Source: Pseudomonas sp. efr-133-TYG-5 (GTDB taxonomy: Bacteria; Pseudomonadota; Gammaproteobacteria; Pseudomonadales; Pseudomonadaceae). From it: a stretch of DNA of 64,000 bases. Positions within the stretch are counted from its first letter, which is position 1. Each line of letters opens with the position of its first letter. The notes beneath the pieces are model-generated. The model was not told the origin of the DNA. It saw only the letters and a program-made list of their open reading frames with translations, and did no database searches. Positions 57,050 to 64,000 of this stretch are shown piece after piece. The stretch is taken from positions 620,001 through 684,000 of the forward strand of contig NZ_JARVSM010000004.1 in the NCBI RefSeq assembly GCF_030209175.1, in the 5' to 3' direction. The translations under genes and the position numbers were made by a program.

Positions 57050-57553
57050 GTGAAATCCCTCCTTGCACTGCTTGCCCTCGTCGCCCTGCCGGTCATGGCC
57101 GCCGAGCCGACCCTGTACGGGCGTTACGAATACATCGCGCTGCCGGAAATCGGCGGTGAAGTGCTCAAGGCGAAGATGGACACCGGCGCCCTGACCGCCT
57201 CGCTGTCGGCCAAAGACATCGAGACTTTCACCCGCGACGGCGAAAACTGGGTGCGTTTCCGCCTCGCCACCAAGGACGCCGGCAACAAGGTCTACGAACA
57301 CAAGATCGCGCGCATCAGCAAGATCAAGAGCCGTTCCGATGAAGAGGACGAGGGCGATTCCACGGAAGTGGCCAAGCGCCCGGTGGTCGACCTGGAACTG
57401 TGCCTGGGCAACGTCAAGCGTACCGTGGAGGTCAACCTGACCGACCGCAGCAACTTCAATTACCCGCTGCTGATCGGCGCCAAGGCCCTGCGCGAGTTCG
57501 GCGCCGCGGTCAACCCGGCCCGGCGCTTCACCGCCGACAAGCCGGACTGCTGA
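57050..57553 (+). CDS. RimK-associated retropepsin-like protease (ATP-dependent zinc protease family)
   Basis: A 167-residue protein with a likely signal peptide (MKSLLALLALVALPVMA). It has the retropepsin-like motif AKMDTGALTASLSA, with the catalytic-type Asp-Thr-Gly, and FNYPLLIGAKALREFG. The family is called putative ATP-dependent zinc protease (PF05618), although its fold is aspartic. Starts at GTG with AAGGAAG 8 nt upstream. Function unproven. Upstream of creB and perhaps co-transcribed. Confidence 0.88.
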   Translation: MKSLLALLALVALPVMAAEPTLYGRYEYIALPEIGGEVLKAKMDTGALTASLSAKDIETFTRDGENWVRFRLATKDAGNKVYEHKIARISKIKSRSDEEDEGDSTEVAKRPVVDLELCLGNVKRTVEVNLTDRSNFNYPLLIGAKALREFGAAVNPARRFTADKPDC

Positions 57554-57626
57554 TGCCAGTGGTCTGATTGACGGAATGCCAGGCTTGGGGCACCGTTCGC
57601 GCACGCAACCTACAGGCTCGGACGCC

Positions 57627-58307
57627 ATGCCCCATATCCTGATTGTCGAAGACGAAGCGGCGATTGCCGACACGCTGATTTTTGCCTTGCAGGGCGAGGG
57701 CTTCACCACCACCTGGCTGAGTCTCGGCGCGGCCGCGCTGGAGCACCAGCGGCAGACCCCTGCGGACCTGATCATCCTCGATATCGGCCTGCCGGACATC
57801 AGCGGTTTCGAAACCTGCCGGCAGCTGCGCCGCTTCAGCGAGGTGCCGGTGCTGTTCCTCAGCGCCCGGGATGCCGAGATCGATCGCGTGGTGGGCCTGG
57901 AAATCGGTGCCGACGACTACGTGGTCAAGCCGTTCAGCCCGCGCGAGGTGGCGGCGCGGGTCCGGGCGATTCTCAAGCGCATGGCGCCACGGGCGGCACT
58001 GGAGCCGGCATCGGCGCTGTTTCGCGTGGACCCGCAACGGGTGCAGATCAGCTATCGCGGGCAACCGCTGAGCCTCACGCGCCACGAATTCCGCCTGCTG
58101 CAGTGCCTGCTCGAGCAACCGGAGCGGGTCTTCAGCCGCGAGCAATTGCTCGATGCGCTGGGCGTGGCCGCCGACGCCGGATACGAGCGCAGCATCGACA
58201 GCCACATCAAGAGTGTGCGCGCCAAGCTGCGCCTGGTACGCGCCGAGGCCGAGCCGATCCAGACCCATCGCGGCCTCGGCTACAGCTACAGCCCGGGACA
58301 CAGCTGA
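57627..58307 (+). CDS. creB: Response regulator CreB
   Basis: A 226-residue OmpR-type regulator. Receiver domain 1-115 with phosphoacceptor Asp (DLIILDIGLPDISGF) and Lys in DDYVVKPFSP; winged-helix DNA-binding domain 130-226 (LSLTRHEFRLLQCLLEQPERVFSREQLLDALG). Its stop overlaps the creC start by one base. In Pseudomonas, CreBC responds to cell-wall or beta-lactam stress and activates creD. Confidence 0.94.
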   Translation: MPHILIVEDEAAIADTLIFALQGEGFTTTWLSLGAAALEHQRQTPADLIILDIGLPDISGFETCRQLRRFSEVPVLFLSARDAEIDRVVGLEIGADDYVVKPFSPREVAARVRAILKRMAPRAALEPASALFRVDPQRVQISYRGQPLSLTRHEFRLLQCLLEQPERVFSREQLLDALGVAADAGYERSIDSHIKSVRAKLRLVRAEAEPIQTHRGLGYSYSPGHS

Positions 58308-59725
58308 TGTCGCTGGGGCTGCGGATTTTCCTCGTGTACGTGCTGTTTGTCGGCCTCACCGGCTACTTCGTGCTCAACACCGTGATGGAAGAAATCCGCC
58401 CCGGCGTGCGCCAGTCCACCGAGGAAACCCTGGTCGACACCGCCAACCTGATGGCGGAAATCCTCCGTGACGACTTCAAGGCCGGCACCCTCAGCGAGAA
58501 CCGCTGGCCGCAACTGCTGCGCGCCTATGGCGAGCGCCAGCCGCAGGCGACGATCTGGGGCCTGGCGAAAAACCAGGTCAACCACCGCATCTACGTGACC
58601 GACGCCAAGGGCATCGTGGTGCTCGACTCCAGCGGTGTCGCGGTCGGCCAGGACTATTCGCGCTGGAATGACGTCTACCTGACCCTGCGCGGCCAGTACG
58701 GCGCGCGCTCCAGCCGCAGCGATGCGGACGACCCCAATTCCTCGGTGATGCACGTTGGCGCGCCGATCCGCGACAACGGGCAGATCATCGGCGTGGTCAC
58801 CGTGGCCAAGCCCAATAGTTCGTTGCAGCCCTACGTCGACCGCACTGAACATCGCCTGCTGGCGTACGGTGCCGGGCTGATCGGCCTCGGCCTGGCGTTC
58901 GGCGCGTTGTTGTCGTGGTGGCTGAGCCGCGCGCTGCATCGCCTGACCGGTTACGCCCAGGCGGTCAGCGAAGGCCGCCGGGTGGAAGTGCCGCACTATC
59001 GCGGCGGCGAACTGGCGCAATTGGCCACGGCGGTGGAGCAGATGCGCACCCAGCTCGAAGGCAAGGCCTACGTCGAGCGCTACGTGCACACCCTGACCCA
59101 TGAACTGAAGAGTCCGCTGGCGGCGATTCGCGGCGCGGCGGAACTGTTGCAGGGCGAAATGCCGGCGCTCCAGCGGCTGCGCTTCATCGGCAACATCGAC
59201 AGCGAAAGCGCGCGCATGCAGCAGTTGATCGAGCGCCTGTTGAACCTGGCCCAGGTCGAACAGCGCCAGGGGCTGGAAGAGCGTGTCGCGGTGCCCCTGG
59301 CAGCGCTGGTCGAGGCGTTGCTACAGGCGCAGGCGGCACGGATCGAAGGCCGCCAGTTGCGCATCGAGCAGGCCATCGCGGCGGATCTGCTGCTGATCGG
59401 CGAGCCCTTTCTGCTGCGTCAGGCACTGGCCAATCTGCTTGAAAACGCCCTGGATTTCACCCCGGTGCAGGGCCTGCTGCGCCTCTCTGCCGAGCGGTTT
59501 GGCGAGCAGATCGAGCTGCGCCTGTTCAACGAAGCCGCGCCGATTCCCGACTACGCATTGCCGCGCCTGACCGAACGCTTCTATTCGCTGCCGCGCCCGG
59601 ACAGCGGGCGCAAAAGCACCGGGCTGGGGCTCAACTTTGTCGAGGAGGTGGTCAAGCTGCATGGCGGCTCGATGGCGATCCGCAATGTCGAGGCGGGGGT
59701 GCAAGTGACGCTGCGCCTGCCTTGA
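58307..59725 (+). CDS. creC: Sensor histidine kinase CreC
   Basis: A 472-residue membrane kinase. Two membrane helices (RIFLVYVLFVGLTGYFVLN; LLAYGAGLIGLGLAFGALLSWWLS) bracket a periplasmic domain. HAMP region follows, then the phospho-accepting His in YVHTLTHELKSPLAAIRG and the ATPase motifs NLLENALDF and GLGLNFVEEVVKLHGG. Coupled to creB by TGATG. Confidence 0.94.
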   Translation: MSLGLRIFLVYVLFVGLTGYFVLNTVMEEIRPGVRQSTEETLVDTANLMAEILRDDFKAGTLSENRWPQLLRAYGERQPQATIWGLAKNQVNHRIYVTDAKGIVVLDSSGVAVGQDYSRWNDVYLTLRGQYGARSSRSDADDPNSSVMHVGAPIRDNGQIIGVVTVAKPNSSLQPYVDRTEHRLLAYGAGLIGLGLAFGALLSWWLSRALHRLTGYAQAVSEGRRVEVPHYRGGELAQLATAVEQMRTQLEGKAYVERYVHTLTHELKSPLAAIRGAAELLQGEMPALQRLRFIGNIDSESARMQQLIERLLNLAQVEQRQGLEERVAVPLAALVEALLQAQAARIEGRQLRIEQAIAADLLLIGEPFLLRQALANLLENALDFTPVQGLLRLSAERFGEQIELRLFNEAAPIPDYALPRLTERFYSLPRPDSGRKSTGLGLNFVEEVVKLHGGSMAIRNVEAGVQVTLRLP

Positions 59726-59811
59726 ATGCGCAGCACAGCGCAGTTTTGCCAGCCTCTGCGGGTGTTGCTGTCTGTCGCTAGGAACGACCGCAGGCTGTAA
59801 GCTTTCCGCGC

Positions 59812-59827
59812 TCCACACAAACTCCAC
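59812..59827. promoter_or_regulatory. Cre-tag-like CreB site upstream of creD
   Basis: TCCAC-N6-TCCAC (59812-59827) matches the cre/blr tag TTCAC-N6-TTCAC with one change in each half, 65 bp upstream of the creD ATG. Further CCAC copies follow to 59850. Confidence 0.6.
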
Positions 59828-59891
59828 ATTCGCCCCACAAAACCCCCACACGCGCCGCGCAGACTCTGCCCATCGAACCAGGGAGAGTCCC

Positions 59892-61259
59892 ATGAACAAG
59901 AATCTGATATCGAAGCTCGGGGCGATTGCTCTGTTGATCCTGCTGTTGCTGGTGCCGTTGCTGATGATCGACGGCATGATCGACGAACGCCAGCAACTGC
60001 GCGACGGCGTGCTCGAAGACATTGCCCGCAGCTCCAGCGCCAGCCAGCAGTTGAGCGGGCCGGTGCTGGTGGTGCCGTATCGCAAGACCCTGCATGTCTG
60101 GAAGACCAACGAAAAAACCAACAAGCGTTATGAGGAGCTCAGCGAAACCCGTGGGCGCCTGTACTTCCTGCCGGAGCGCTTCGAGCTCGATGGTCAGGTG
60201 CAGACCGAACTGCGAGCCCGCGGCATTTATGAGGCGCGGCTGTTTCATGCCGACAACCGCATCAGCGGGCATTTCTCGCTGCCGGCGCAGTTGGGCATCA
60301 AGGAAGACTTTGCCGACTATCAGTTCGATGCGCCGTTTCTCGCGGTCGGCATCAGCGATATTCGCGGCATCGAGAACGTGCTGAAACTGGAACTCGGCAG
60401 CCAGCGCCTGGACTTCGTGCCGGGCACCCAGGTGGCCTGGCTCGGCGAAGGCGTGCGGGTGACGCTGCCGCTGCTCGACACCAGCAAGGCGACGGAGCTG
60501 CCGTTCGGTTTCGACCTGCGTCTGCAAGGCACGGGATCATTGCGGGTAGTGCCGGTGGGCAAGACCAGCAGCGTCAACCTCGCCGCCAATTGGCCGCACC
60601 CCAGCTTCATCGGCAACTTCCTGCCGGCCAAACGCGACATCAACGAACAGGGTTTCACCGCCGACTGGCAGACCTCGTTCTTCTCCACCAACCTGCAAGA
60701 GGCGATGAACCGCTGTGTGTCCGGCGAATGTGCCGGCTTCAACGGGCGCAGCTTCGGTGTCAGCTTCATCGATCCGGTGGACCAGTACCTCAAGAGTGAC
60801 CGGGCGATCAAATACGCGCTGCTGTTCATCGTCCTGACGTTCGCCGGTTTCTTCCTCTTCGAAGTATTGAAGAGCCTTGCGGTGCACCCGGTGCAATATG
60901 CGCTGGTGGGCGTGGCGCTGGCGTTGTTCTACCTGTTGCTGTTGTCGTTGTCCGAGCACATCGGGTTTGCCCTGGCGTATCTGCTGTCGGCCAGCGGCTG
61001 TGTGCTGTTGATCGGCTTCTACGTCTGCCATGTGCTGCGCAGTGTGCGTCACGGCGTGAGTTTTTCGGCGGGGCTCGCAGCGTTGTATGGCCTGTTGTAC
61101 GGCTTGCTCAGCGCCGAGGACTACGCGCTGCTGATGGGGTCGCTGCTGCTGTTCGGCCTGCTCGGTGTGTTCATGATGCTGACGCGCAAGCTCGACTGGT
61201 ACACGCTTGCGCAGAAACCGGCCAAGCCGCTGGCGTTCGACATCGGAGCGGTGCAATGA
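59892..61259 (+). CDS. creD: Inner membrane protein CreD
   Basis: A 455-residue inner-membrane protein. One N-terminal helix (LGAIALLILLLLVPLLMIDGMI), a large periplasmic domain (~45-305), then about five C-terminal helices. Motif regions SGPVLVVPY and FTADWQTSFFSTNLQEAM are typical. It is thought to keep the envelope intact. The gap after creC carries a cre-tag-like site, so CreB activation is likely. Confidence 0.94.
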   Translation: MNKNLISKLGAIALLILLLLVPLLMIDGMIDERQQLRDGVLEDIARSSSASQQLSGPVLVVPYRKTLHVWKTNEKTNKRYEELSETRGRLYFLPERFELDGQVQTELRARGIYEARLFHADNRISGHFSLPAQLGIKEDFADYQFDAPFLAVGISDIRGIENVLKLELGSQRLDFVPGTQVAWLGEGVRVTLPLLDTSKATELPFGFDLRLQGTGSLRVVPVGKTSSVNLAANWPHPSFIGNFLPAKRDINEQGFTADWQTSFFSTNLQEAMNRCVSGECAGFNGRSFGVSFIDPVDQYLKSDRAIKYALLFIVLTFAGFFLFEVLKSLAVHPVQYALVGVALALFYLLLLSLSEHIGFALAYLLSASGCVLLIGFYVCHVLRSVRHGVSFSAGLAALYGLLYGLLSAEDYALLMGSLLLFGLLGVFMMLTRKLDWYTLAQKPAKPLAFDIGAVQ

Positions 61260-61432
61260 GCCGGTCGCTGGGGCTGCGTGAGGATCAACGTCAGGCAGAC
61301 GTGTTGATGAGGTTGATCATCGCGTCCCTGCCGGCGCAACCGTGCTGGCGTGATCACCGGCAGGCCGACGGCTACCGGTTCTGCGCGCCAGTGCGCTCAG
61401 CGACAGAACCGGACCGCGCGGCGCAGCGCTAG
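61256..61432 (+). CDS. Possible 58-residue ORF overlapping the creD stop
   Basis: Starts at ATGA across the creD stop, suggesting translational coupling, and runs 58 codons (MSRSLGLREDQRQADVLMRL then Cys/Trp/Arg-rich). No recognised domain. It overlaps the GST stop by 4 bp on the opposite strand and spans a hairpin. Real expression is uncertain. Confidence 0.3.
   Translation: MSRSLGLREDQRQADVLMRLIIASLPAQPCWRDHRQADGYRFCAPVRSATEPDRAAQR
61375..61412. terminator. Inverted repeat between creD and the GST gene
   Basis: CCGGTTCTG (61375-61383) with CAGAACCGG (61404-61412), a perfect 9-bp stem around a 20-nt loop without a T run. It may slow convergent transcription. Confidence 0.4.
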
Positions 61433-62058
61433 ACCTTGGGCTGGGTCGCAATCATCGACGGCCGCTGGCTGACCTCGAAGTACCAGTTGGCCAGTCGCGG
61501 ATTGGCGTCGCGCCAGCCCAGGTCCGGGAAGCGCAGGTCGAGGTAGCCCAGGGCACAGGCCACGCTGATCGCGGCCACATCGAAATGGCTGGTCAGTTCG
61601 GCAATCGCCTCGCGCTCGAGCACGGCCAGGCCGCGGCGGATTTTCTCGCGCTGGGCTTCGAGCCATTCGTCCCAGTGTTTTTCCGGGGCGCGCAGGGCTT
61701 GCTCGTAGCGCACCAGCACCGCGGCGTCCATGATCCCGTCGGCCATCGAGGCCAGGGTCAGGCGCCGCCAGCGGGCCGATCCTTCGCGTGGGATCAGCGG
61801 GTTGCCGACGTGCTGGTGGTCGAGGTAATCGAGGATCACCCGGCTGTCATGGATCACCGTGCCGTCGGCCAGGCGCAGGGCCGGGATCTTGCCCAGCGGG
61901 TTGTCCTGATTTAGCGCGGCATCCGGGCTGACGGGAGTGAGCACGCAGTCCTGCAGGGCGACGCGATCCTGCTGGCCGGTCTCGTGCAGCAGCACCATGA
62001 CTTTGCGCACGAACGGCGACAGGGGGTTGTGGAACAGGGTCATGCTGGGGGCGGACAT
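61429..62058 (-). CDS. Glutathione S-transferase family protein
   Basis: A 209-residue GST. N-terminal thioredoxin-like domain (LFHNPLSPFVRKVMVLLHET; NPLGKIPALRLADGTVIHDSRVILDYLD), with the SP of PLSPFV as the glutathione site and Ser as likely catalytic residue. All-helical C-terminal domain. GAGG is placed for the ATG at 62058; ATG at 62043 is an alternative. Substrate unknown. Confidence 0.9.
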   Translation of the reverse strand: MSAPSMTLFHNPLSPFVRKVMVLLHETGQQDRVALQDCVLTPVSPDAALNQDNPLGKIPALRLADGTVIHDSRVILDYLDHQHVGNPLIPREGSARWRRLTLASMADGIMDAAVLVRYEQALRAPEKHWDEWLEAQREKIRRGLAVLEREAIAELTSHFDVAAISVACALGYLDLRFPDLGWRDANPRLANWYFEVSQRPSMIATQPKV

Positions 62059-62175
62059 GGGTGAGCCTCGGTGGTCGTCGAAGAGCAGCAGATTAGCCTA
62101 ATCGGCACCTGCCCGGCTGGCCCGGCGTTGCAGGCGCCGCAAGGTTGCATGCGAAGCGCCCCGCCAGCACTGAAG

Positions 62176-62355
62176 TCAGCGGCGCTGCAGCAAGCCCCTC
62201 AGCGCCAGAATGGCCGGGATGCCGAGGCCGATCCAGCTCAGCGCATCCCACACGCCATCGCCCAGCAACGCGGCAAACAGGCCCGCCGCGCTGAGCAGGG
62301 CGAGCACCAGTGGCGTGCTAAAGACTTTCCAGAAGTTCGACTGACGCGGCCTCAT
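62176..62355 (-). CDS. 59-residue membrane protein coupled to the PepSY gene
   Basis: A short frame (MRPRQSNFWKVFSTPLVLAL ... LRGLLQRR) with two hydrophobic stretches, FSTPLVLALLSAAGLFAALLG and ALSWIGLGIPAILALRGLL. Its ATG overlaps the PepSY stop by 4 bp (ATGA), so translation is probably coupled. Small membrane proteins are often found beside PepSY/siderophore-receptor genes. Function unknown. Confidence 0.75.
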   Translation of the reverse strand: MRPRQSNFWKVFSTPLVLALLSAAGLFAALLGDGVWDALSWIGLGIPAILALRGLLQRR

Positions 62356-63482
62356 GCGCCGGCCTCCCTGATTGACGGCACAGGCTGGGCGGCTTTACGG
62401 CGCACCAGCCACAGGTAGACGCCGCTGCCGAGGACGATGATGGTCAGCACGTCGAGGGTGGCCCAGAGGATTTTCATCGGCATGCCGCCGTAGTCGCCGA
62501 AGTGCAGCGGCTGCGACATGCCCATGGCGTCCATGTACCACGGCCGTTCGGCCACGGCGGTGACTTGCAGGGTACTGGCGTCGATCAGGACCGGCGTCAG
62601 CAGGTGCGAGGTCAGATGGGTGCCGCCCTTCATGAACACCGAGTAGTGGTGTTCGCTGGAAAACCGCGTGCCGGGGAAGGCGATGAAGTCCGGGTTCATC
62701 CCCGGGGCGACTTCTGCGGCGATGTCCAGCAGGCGCGTGGCGGGAGCCAGTTGCGTCAGCGGCGGGGCATCGCGGTACGGCGCGACCAGGGCCGTCAGGG
62801 CATCGTTGCGCCAGGCCGCGATCAGCAGGTCGGCGCAGGCGCTGATGACCCCGGTGACACCGACCACCAGGGCCCAGGTCAGGGTCACGACGCCGATCAG
62901 GTTATGCAGGTCGAGCCAGCGCAGGCGGGTCGATTTGTCGTGACGCACCGTGCCGAACTGCAGGCGGCGCATGAACGGCAGGTACAGCACCGTGCCGGAA
63001 ATGATCGCCAGCACGAACAGCACGCCCATGAACGCCAGCAGCAACTTGCCCGGCAGCCCGGCGAACATGTCGACATGCAGGCGCAGGATGAACAGCATCA
63101 GGCCACCGTTGGCCTGGGGTGTTTCCAGCGCCTCGCCGGTGCGCGCATCGAGCATGAAGGTGTGCGAGGCATTCGGCTCGGTGCCGGCGGTTTTCGCCAT
63201 GATCGTCAGCACCGCATTCGGTTCGTCATCGTCGAAACCGAAATACTGCACGACATCCCCCGGCCGATGCCGTTCGGCGGCCTGCACCAGTTGCGCCAGG
63301 TTCAGGTGCGGGGTGTCCGCCGGCATCTCGCGCAGCTGCGGTGCATCGCCGAGCAGGTGCTCGATCTCGTGATGGAAGATCAGCGGCAGCCCGGTCAAGG
63401 CCAGCAACAGCAAAAACACCGTGCAGACCAGGCTGGTCCAGGTGTGGATGAACGACCAGCGGCGAATTGTTTTACTTTTCAT
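62352..63482 (-). CDS. PepSY-domain inner-membrane protein (iron uptake)
   Basis: A 376-residue PepSY_TM protein with four membrane helices: WTSLVCTVFLLLLALTGLPLIFHHE near the N-terminus, LLLAFMGVLFVLAIISGTVLYLPF, LIGVVTLTWALVVGVTGVIS, and ILWATLDVLTIIVLGSGVYLWLVRR. The family includes iron-regulated reductases that free iron from siderophores at the membrane. It follows a TonB-dependent receptor gene on the same strand, supporting that role. Confidence 0.9.
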   Translation of the reverse strand: MKSKTIRRWSFIHTWTSLVCTVFLLLLALTGLPLIFHHEIEHLLGDAPQLREMPADTPHLNLAQLVQAAERHRPGDVVQYFGFDDDEPNAVLTIMAKTAGTEPNASHTFMLDARTGEALETPQANGGLMLFILRLHVDMFAGLPGKLLLAFMGVLFVLAIISGTVLYLPFMRRLQFGTVRHDKSTRLRWLDLHNLIGVVTLTWALVVGVTGVISACADLLIAAWRNDALTALVAPYRDAPPLTQLAPATRLLDIAAEVAPGMNPDFIAFPGTRFSSEHHYSVFMKGGTHLTSHLLTPVLIDASTLQVTAVAERPWYMDAMGMSQPLHFGDYGGMPMKILWATLDVLTIIVLGSGVYLWLVRRKAAQPVPSIREAGA

Positions 63483-63556
63483 TTCATGACCTTAAAAAAC
63501 ACCAAAGCCGTCCACGGGGGACGGCCTGGTAACAGGACCTGTTTCAGCTCACGCGC

Positions 63557-64000
63557 CTACCACTTGTAGGTGGCACTGGCGACGACACTGCGCTGGTCGC
63601 CGTAGTAGCAGTTGTAGCTGTCGCAGGTGGAAATGTAATCCTTGTCGAACAGGTTGGTGGCGTTGAGTGCCAGCGACGCGCCCTTGAGGCTGTTGTCCAG
63701 CCGCCCGAGGTCGTAATGCACGGCGGCGTCGAACACGGTGAACGCGTCAGCCTTGCCCAGCCAGGTGTTGGCCTGGTCGCCATAGGTATTGCCGGTGTAG
63801 CGCACGCCCGCGCCGACGCCGAAACCGTCGAGCACGCCGGTGTGCCAGGTGTAGTCCGTCCACAGCGAGGCTTGCTGGTTGGGCATCAGTTGCAGCCGGT
63901 TGCCCTTGAAGTCGCCTTTCTGCACTTCGGATTTGGCCAGGGTGTAGGCGGCGATCACTTTCAGGTTGTCGGTGACGTCCGAGGTGGCTTCCAGCTCCAG
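63557..64000 (-). CDS. TonB-dependent siderophore receptor (C-terminal end, cut by window edge)
   Basis: The last 147 residues of an outer-membrane TonB receptor; the frame stays open to the right edge. Amphipathic beta-strands of the barrel (GFGVGAGVRYTGNTYGD; SLALNATNLFDKDYIST) end with VVASATYKW, the C-terminal aromatic residue recognised by the BAM complex. The Cys-pair loop CDSYNCYYGDQRSV resembles hydroxamate receptors of the FhuA/FoxA/FiuA type. Followed by the PepSY gene. Confidence 0.9.
   Translation of the reverse strand: MELEATSDVTDNLKVIAAYTLAKSEVQKGDFKGNRLQLMPNQQASLWTDYTWHTGVLDGFGVGAGVRYTGNTYGDQANTWLGKADAFTVFDAAVHYDLGRLDNSLKGASLALNATNLFDKDYISTCDSYNCYYGDQRSVVASATYKW

Overview
The window looks like chromosome of a Pseudomonas fluorescens-group bacterium. 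It has GC-rich coding, two families of Pseudomonas REP elements, and a gene order that, from memory, closely follows the P. aeruginosa betA-to-fdhA quaternary-amine locus. No tRNA, rRNA or CRISPR was seen. Nothing could be searched; family calls rest on motifs and recall.

Layout. (1) 1-5342: choline oxidation, betA (cut by the left edge), betB and betI, with betT divergent behind a perfect 20-bp BetI-type palindrome. (2) 5563-8594: choline/betaine/carnitine ABC transporter cbcXWV. (3) 9029-12050: serine dehydratase sdaB and the master regulator gbdR, the latter behind a sigma-54-type promoter next to a BetI-like palindrome. (4) 12159-18746: a small conserved protein, then the carnitine operon caiX-cdhC-cdhA-cdhB extended by a gamma-butyrobetaine dioxygenase gene, with cdhR divergent. 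(5) 18816-21074: an accessory island with a P-loop ATPase, a DUF3010-like protein, an orphan HTH protein and an LprI-like protein. (6) 21309-29216: dipeptidase, DUF5943-like protein, dgcA, dgcB and two ETF subunits for dimethylglycine demethylation. (7) 29217-30342: a non-coding 1.1 kb block with five perfect DnaA boxes in degenerate repeats. (8) 30343-37097: a cassette of a GMC oxidoreductase fused to an alpha/beta hydrolase, a membrane dihaem cytochrome c and a metallophosphoesterase. (9) 37213-39888: divergent gbcA and gbcB (glycine betaine monooxygenase). (10) 40009-44454: an SDR enzyme, a RAYT transposase inside a REPIN array, threonine aldolase and a TraX-like membrane protein. (11) 44677-53731: glyA-soxBDAG-purU-fdhA. 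(12) 53838-64000: sigma/anti-sigma pair, DUF2780, acyltransferase, retropepsin-like protease, creBCD, GST, and a PepSY plus TonB-dependent receptor iron-uptake cluster cut by the right edge.

The genes form one pathway. Carnitine and gamma-butyrobetaine (via CaiX, the dioxygenase and CdhABC) and choline (via BetT/Cbc and BetBA) converge on glycine betaine. GbcAB removes the first methyl, DgcAB plus ETF the second, and SoxBDAG the third, giving glycine. GlyA converts glycine to serine and SdaB converts serine to pyruvate. The released C1 units are handled by PurU and FdhA. GbdR and CdhR probably control most of it; tandem GTCGC-type sites about 21 bp apart recur in three divergent promoter regions.

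The least expected parts are the DnaA-box cluster far from any dnaA gene, the redox/hydrolase cassette between the dgc and gbc genes, an orphan terminator that may mark a small RNA, the tandemly amplified REPIN array around the RAYT gene, and the AT-rich repeats before the ATPase.
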